Shown here: positions 22,299 through 26,463 of the stretch, one piece after another
How the letters are laid out: the number at the start of each line of letters is the position of its first letter
Numbering within the stretch: position 1 is the stretch's first letter
Assembly (NCBI GenBank): GCA_964627045.1
Contig: CAZVIK010000035.1
Coordinates: forward strand, 1 to 26,463
Direction: 5' to 3'
Origin: CAZVIK01 sp964627045
GTDB taxonomy: Bacteria > Acidobacteriota > Terriglobia > Bryobacterales > Bryobacteraceae
Length of the DNA: 26,463 nt
Notes under the pieces: generated by a model
Told to the model about the DNA's origin: nothing
Databases searched by the model: none
Seen by the model: only the letters and a program-made list of their open reading frames with translations
Made by a program: the position numbers and the translations under genes

Positions 22299-25200
22299 CT
22301 ACTCGACCCTGGGTATCACCGAAGCTCCATTGTAGGCGAAGGGGCCGCCGGGGCCCGCCACGCCCAGAATCAGAAGCTTGTCGGAGCCCGGTTGCAGCGA
22401 GGCCGGAATCTGGATCGTGACGACATAGACTCCGACGACGCCCTCCATCGGCTTGGCCGAGACCACGCGCGCGGCCGCGCCGTCGGTGGTCAGCGCGTAA
22501 ATCGACAATGCCGCCAGCACCGTCTGGTCGGGAACACCCACGGAGTTCGTCGTGAGCGCGGGGCTTGCCTGCCCCAGGCCGGCCACGTACATCCGGAGCG
22601 TCGTATCCACACCCCGGCGCACCGGGTTGTCGGCGGTCACATAGCTGCCGTCGGCTTTGGTGAGAACCGCCCAGCGCTGGCCTGCCGGCCCGAGCGTCTC
22701 AAAGATGGCCGGCTGATAGGCCTTCACCTCGACTCCTGTTACGGTCGTCNNNNNNNNNNGTCGGGGCCTTGGTTTTAAAATTTTGCCGGGTTTTTGGCCT
22801 TAACACGTCTTCTTTTTAGGTCGTCGATCCGCCGTTCACGGTCACCGTCACCGAGGTCGTGCCCACCGCCAGGCTGAAGGGCGCTTGCACCACCACCCAC
22901 TGCTGGCCGCTCGAATTGGTCACGTAGTAGATCGGCGCGGGCGTAGTGCCGAACGTCACCGTAACGCCTGCCAGGGTGGTCGGCAACGGGCCCAGAAGCA
23001 CCCCGTTGTTCGCCACCACCGTGCCCGCCACGGTTGGCGCAATGCCCTCGCCGTAGATCGCCGTCATACCGCCCGGCGTCACTCCCATGTCACCGCTGAT
23101 CGCACTGCGGATGTTCTGGCGTGTAACGTTCGGGCCCGCGGGAACAACCGTTAGGGTGAAGTTCACGTTGTAGGAGAACGTCGTCGCCCGCACCACGACG
23201 TTGCCCGTCGCCGCGCCGGCCGTCACCGTCGTCGATGCCCGGCCATTCGAGCCGGTCGTCGCCGTGGCGCTCCCGAGTGTCGCCGCGCCGCTGGTCACCG
23301 AAAAGGTGACCAAGACGCCCGACGCCAGTTGTCCCGCCTGGTCGCGCACTTCCACAACCAGCGGGCTGGCGAACGCCTGGCTCACCACCGCCGTCTGGTT
23401 GTCGCCGCTGATCTTGGCCAGCGAGGAAACCGGGACTCCCACATTCAGGTTGAACGTCGCGGTGTGCTCCCCGGCGGTGGCACGAACGACTACCGGCCCT
23501 GCCGCAGCGCCCGCCGTAACCGTCGTCGAGGCTCGTCCGTTGGAGTCGGTGATCGCCGAGGCCGTGCCGATGGTGGCCGCCCCGCTCAATACCGCGAAGT
23601 TCACCGTAACGCCCGGCACAGCCGCACCCGATGCATTGCGCGCTTCCACGACCAGCGGAGCCGCAAACGGCTGGTTGAGGATGGCGCTTTGCCCGTCGCC
23701 GCTGATCTTCACGAGCGACGCGACCGGGATCACAACCGCCAGATCGAACACCACCTGCACCGAACCCGCCGTAAGGCGGATCTGCGCCGGACCGCCGACG
23801 CTCCCCATGCGCACGGTCGCGCTCACCCGCCCCTGCTCATTGGTCACGCCATTTGACGTAACGATCGTCGCCGTGGCCGGCGTCAGCGATTCCCAGGTCA
23901 CCGGCACGTTGACGAGCAAGTGTCCAAACCCGTCGCTGATTTCGGCCGTCAGGGGCGTCGGCAACAGGACTCCCGGCCCCCCCGCCTGGTTGTTTCCACC
24001 AAGGATCGTAATGAGTCCCGGAGGACCGGGCGTCACGGTGATCAGCGCCTGGTATTGCGAACCCGCGCCGCTGTCTCCGCCTCCGCCGGCCAGGATTGTC
24101 ACCGCCACCGGGCCGCCTACAACGCCGCCGAAGCGCAAATCGCAGGTTGCGGTCCCCGTAACGTCCGTGAGCGCCACCGACCCCTGGCCCACGCACGCCG
24201 CGCTCGGGTTCTCGGACGGGTCCAGGTCCGACTGGATCTCAACACCCACGTTCGGGATGCCCTGCCCCGACTTGGTCCCCGATAGGGCCTTGACAGTCAT
24301 CACCACCGCGCCGGGGAGCACCTGCCCCGCCTGGCCGGTGATCACCGAAAACGTCGGCGGAGTCACCAGCGTGTAACGCGGCTTGGCCGGCGTCCCCGAT
24401 TGCAGGCTGGGGACGGTGATCATCGTGAACGTAACCGGATCGAAGTTCACCACCGATGCGGTCACCGTGGCTTCCACCCACGAAGTCGAGATTGGTACCA
24501 GCGTCGCTCCGATGTACTTGGATTCGGCGATTCCGAAGTCGTCGGTTAGCGATGTCCTCGGAGAAACCAATCCCGCGCCGGTGGCCAACGCCCAGGTCAC
24601 CGTCGCGCCGATCATCGGATTGCCGTTCGAATCGGTCAGCCGCACGCGCATCGGCTGCTCGGTGGCGAAGCCCCGGGGCACCACTTGTCCATTGCCCGAA
24701 TACATTTGGAAGCCCGTCTCACCCGATCCGGAACCCTGGCCTTCCACAGTCACAGTGAACATGATCGGAGCCGTGAGGGCTTCGGCCTCCGCCCGGGTGG
24801 TGGCAGGCCGGGCCGGCTGGGGCACGGTCACCGGTGGCATGGCAAATCCGGCGGCGCGGGGCTTCATCGTGGCCGGAGCGAACGTCACTCCTTCGGAAGC
24901 CGAACTGAAGGTGACCGTCTTGTCGAACGACGGCAGGCCCTCTGCTCCGTACACCCGAAGAATCAGCGGCTTGGTCGCGGTCCCGCCGGCGACGCGCTGG
25001 TCATCGTTGAACTTGTAGAACCCGCCGGTTGGTGGCGCGACGCTGGCCGCACCGGCGATCTGCACCCGGCCCGGAGCGCCTCCTTCCAGTGCCCTTTCGA
25101 CGGTCTCCGAAGTGGCGAACCTTCCTCTGGTGATGGCCGCACCCGTCGCGACGTACATGTACGCCGCCTGTGGGATCTGCTTGGATAACGCCATCGCACG

Positions 25201-26160
25201 AACGTCCGTCATCGCCGCCATTAGGAACCCGTTGGTCACGGCCGACAACGGCGCAACGGGGACCTTGACCAGTTGGCGCGTGGTGGTGGATACCGCGAAG
25301 AACGTCAACTCGTCAGCGGCGGCCACGTGGTCCAGGACCAACTCCGGCACGTTGCCGGTCCGCGGCAAGACCGTGGCGGTATAGCTCTGTGTGTCGACCA
25401 GAAACCCGAGGCCGGTCGCGATGAAAGCCGCGGAATTCGGAAAGAACCCGTATCGCGCGTTGGGGGTGAACGCCCCCCGGCCCGGCATGCCGTTGACGTC
25501 AATCTGCCTGACGACTGCCCCCACCGCGGGATCCACCACGTAGATCGCATTTGCGGCCGAGACCCAGACCAACCCGTTCGGGGCAACCGAGAGCGCCGTC
25601 GCCGAGGCTCCGGTTTCAAACTCGTCCGCCGCCACGTTGTTTGCGACGTCAAAACGGACGACCTTCCCCGCGCTGGAATTGAGGACGTAAGCCCACGCCG
25701 AATCCAGTGTGAAAGCGACATCGGGCGGGTTGGTGCCCGCCGCCGCCGCCGTGGCGTGCGTGATCTCGGGGTTGTCGGCCGACGTCGCGTCGAACACCCG
25801 CAGGGAATTGGCCAGCACATAGAGCCGCGAGCCGTCGGGGCTGAGCGCCGCCGTCCTGGCGGCCGATCCGAGCGGAATCCGTTTGACTTCTCCCGTCAAG
25901 TCGCCTCTTAGAACGACAATCGTTTCCTCGTCGTCCGCCGTGATGACGTAGACCTGGGACCCATCCGGCTTGGCCAGGACGGTCTTCGCGCCCGCGGGCA
26001 TCGTCAGGTTGGCGACGCTCTGGAACGGGCTCTCGCTGAATACGGGAAGTTTTGTGTCGAACACGTTCGCCGGCAACACGTAAACGTCTCCGGCCAAGGC
26101 GTGCGACGCGATCCAAACAAGCGCCAGGATCAAAACGGCAATTCGGTTCATGGTCCTCAT
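22299..26160 (-). CDS. secreted beta-propeller / Ig-repeat protein with TIGR03437 C-terminus, split by assembly gap
   Basis: Two frames of one gene, 26160-22819 and 22742-22299, are separated by a faulty contig join (see the gap entry); joined, they give about 1261 residues. The signal peptide (MNRIAVLILALVWIASHALA) is followed by a YVTN-type beta-propeller (to about residue 380: AALSPDGSRLYVLANSLRVF and similar repeats). Next come several invasin-like (Big_1) Ig domains, including two near-identical copies at 23147-23735. The end is a TIGR03437 'Solibacter' domain: MTAIYGEGIAP, LLGPLPTTLAGVTVTFG, then YQPAIFET and MYVAGLGQ. Likely a cell-surface or extracellular protein involved in adhesion or binding; no enzyme motif is seen. 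ATG 26160 has GAGG 5 bases upstream; ATG 26151 is an alternative. The gene ends at the 22251-22289 terminator. Confidence 0.85.
22743..22825. other. faulty contig join: 10 N plus about 59 bases of spurious sequence
   Basis: Ns occupy 22750-22759. GGTCGTC occurs at 22743-22749 and again at 22819-22825. The stretch between the Ns and the second copy (22760-22818) is rich in A/T homopolymers, unlike anything around it, and introduces the TAA at 22816-22818. Removing 76 bases so that the two copies coincide restores the reading frame exactly. Confidence 0.85.
23147..23735 (-). repeat. tandem Ig-domain repeat, two units of about 294 bases
   Basis: Two adjacent units (about 23441-23735, then 23147-23440) encode near-identical domains. 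Each starts with SL-V/A-KISGD and contains FASPLVVE or FAAPLVVE, SGAATIG or SGAATLG and NGRASTTVTAGAA. They are recently duplicated or homogenised Big_1-type Ig domains within the large surface protein. Confidence 0.8.
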
Positions 26161-26234
26161 GAAGACCTCGATGTTAATGGAATGAGGAGACGCCAATCCT
26201 CTGCGGGCTGGCGCGACGCGGGCGAGCAAGTCAC

Positions 26235-26240
26235 ATTCTA
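26235..26240 (-). promoter_or_regulatory. -10 element for the large surface-protein gene
   Basis: TAGAAT on the - strand, about 75 bases before the ATG at 26160. -35 is unclear. Confidence 0.4.
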
Positions 26241-26402
26241 ACACGGCCGCCTATTGAAAAGCGCAACGCGCAAAGCCGTCGCTGTTTCTTTGACCGGCTC
26301 GCCGTACATCATCCTCGGCCGCCCATGCCCAATCCGGGAATGCCCCACCCGCCGTGTTGGGCTTGCCACCGGCACGCCCCTACCCACAACCGCAACCAGC
26401 CA
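26241..26402. other. intergenic region without recognisable gene
   Basis: No credible coding frame, tRNA or repeat was seen between the surface-protein promoter and the terminator at 26403-26434. The region is C-rich on the + strand. Confidence 0.4.
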
Positions 26403-26434
26403 CAAAAATAGCGGGAGAGGGTGGCCACTCCCGC
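26403..26434 (-). terminator. intrinsic terminator of a - strand gene beyond the right edge
   Basis: On the - strand GCGGGAG (26428-26434) pairs with CTCCCGC (26411-26417) around a 10-base loop, followed by TATTTTT (26404-26410). It would terminate a leftward gene whose stop codon lies near or past 26460. Confidence 0.7.
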
Positions 26435-26463
26435 GCAGGGGGGATCAGTGTCACACGTTAGGT

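Noticed and set aside
22816..22818. TAA as the natural end of the large surface protein
   Set aside because: It lies in the spurious homopolymer-rich stretch beside the Ns. The TIGR03437 domain is cut in mid-domain there and resumes in frame on the other side of the gap.
1..26463. CRISPR array, insertion sequence, prophage or secondary-metabolite cluster
   Set aside because: No short regularly spaced repeats, transposase, integrase, phage structural gene or synthase module was found on either strand.

Overview
The window is GC-rich, densely coded bacterial DNA that looks like an Acidobacteriota genome of the Solibacter/Bryobacter type. That placement is an inference from gene content: a secreted protein ending in a TIGR03437-type ('Solibacter') domain, DUF1080 next to a Tat-exported Gfo/Idh/MocA oxidoreductase, a Tat-tagged sugar isomerase, and many secreted proteins with unknown roles. 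Two runs of ten Ns show it is a draft scaffold. Both interrupt real genes.

Layout. 1-440 (-): 5' part of a dCTP deaminase-like gene that runs off the left edge. 588-3887 (+): an overlapping set of D-xylonate dehydratase-like gene (split by gap 1), secreted M28 peptidase and DUF1801 protein. 3908-5931: lipocalin (-) and class I photolyase (+), divergent from a shared 47-base spacer. 6034-8092 (-): a DUF1080 and Gfo/Idh/MocA pair behind a good sigma70 promoter. 8185-8273 (-): tRNA-Leu(UAA). 8429-8722 (+): GYD-domain protein. 8812-10718 (-): secreted ComEC-like metallo-beta-lactamase-fold protein and an SDR. 10837-15029 (+): a GalU-like protein with a degenerate active-site loop, coupled to a 1111-residue fusion of an FKP-type GHMP kinase and a UDPGP-type nucleotidyltransferase. 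15073-15675 (+): diheme cytochrome c. 15729-17054 (-): secreted 5'-nucleotidase-like phosphoesterase. 17149-19432 (+): Tat-tagged sugar isomerase and Tat-tagged D-2-hydroxyacid dehydrogenase. 19544-20575 (-): class C beta-lactamase-fold hydrolase. 20659-22242 (+): two proteins of unknown function. 22299-26160 (-): a secreted propeller/Ig/TIGR03437 protein split by gap 2.

How the genes fit together. Much of the window concerns sugars and sugar acids: a xylonate-type dehydratase, a probable 3-keto-glycoside pair, a TIM-barrel isomerase, a 2-hydroxyacid dehydrogenase, an SDR and a sugar kinase/nucleotidyltransferase. Several of these carry export signals, which suggests some of the carbohydrate redox chemistry occurs outside the cytoplasm. 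No phage, insertion sequence or CRISPR array was seen.

The two most useful observations are these. First, gap 2 closes by itself: both contig ends carry the same 7 bases, and joining them there restores one frame across the TIGR03437 domain. Second, the kinase/nucleotidyltransferase fusion with its coupled GalU-like partner is the best candidate here for an uncharacterised sugar-activation system.
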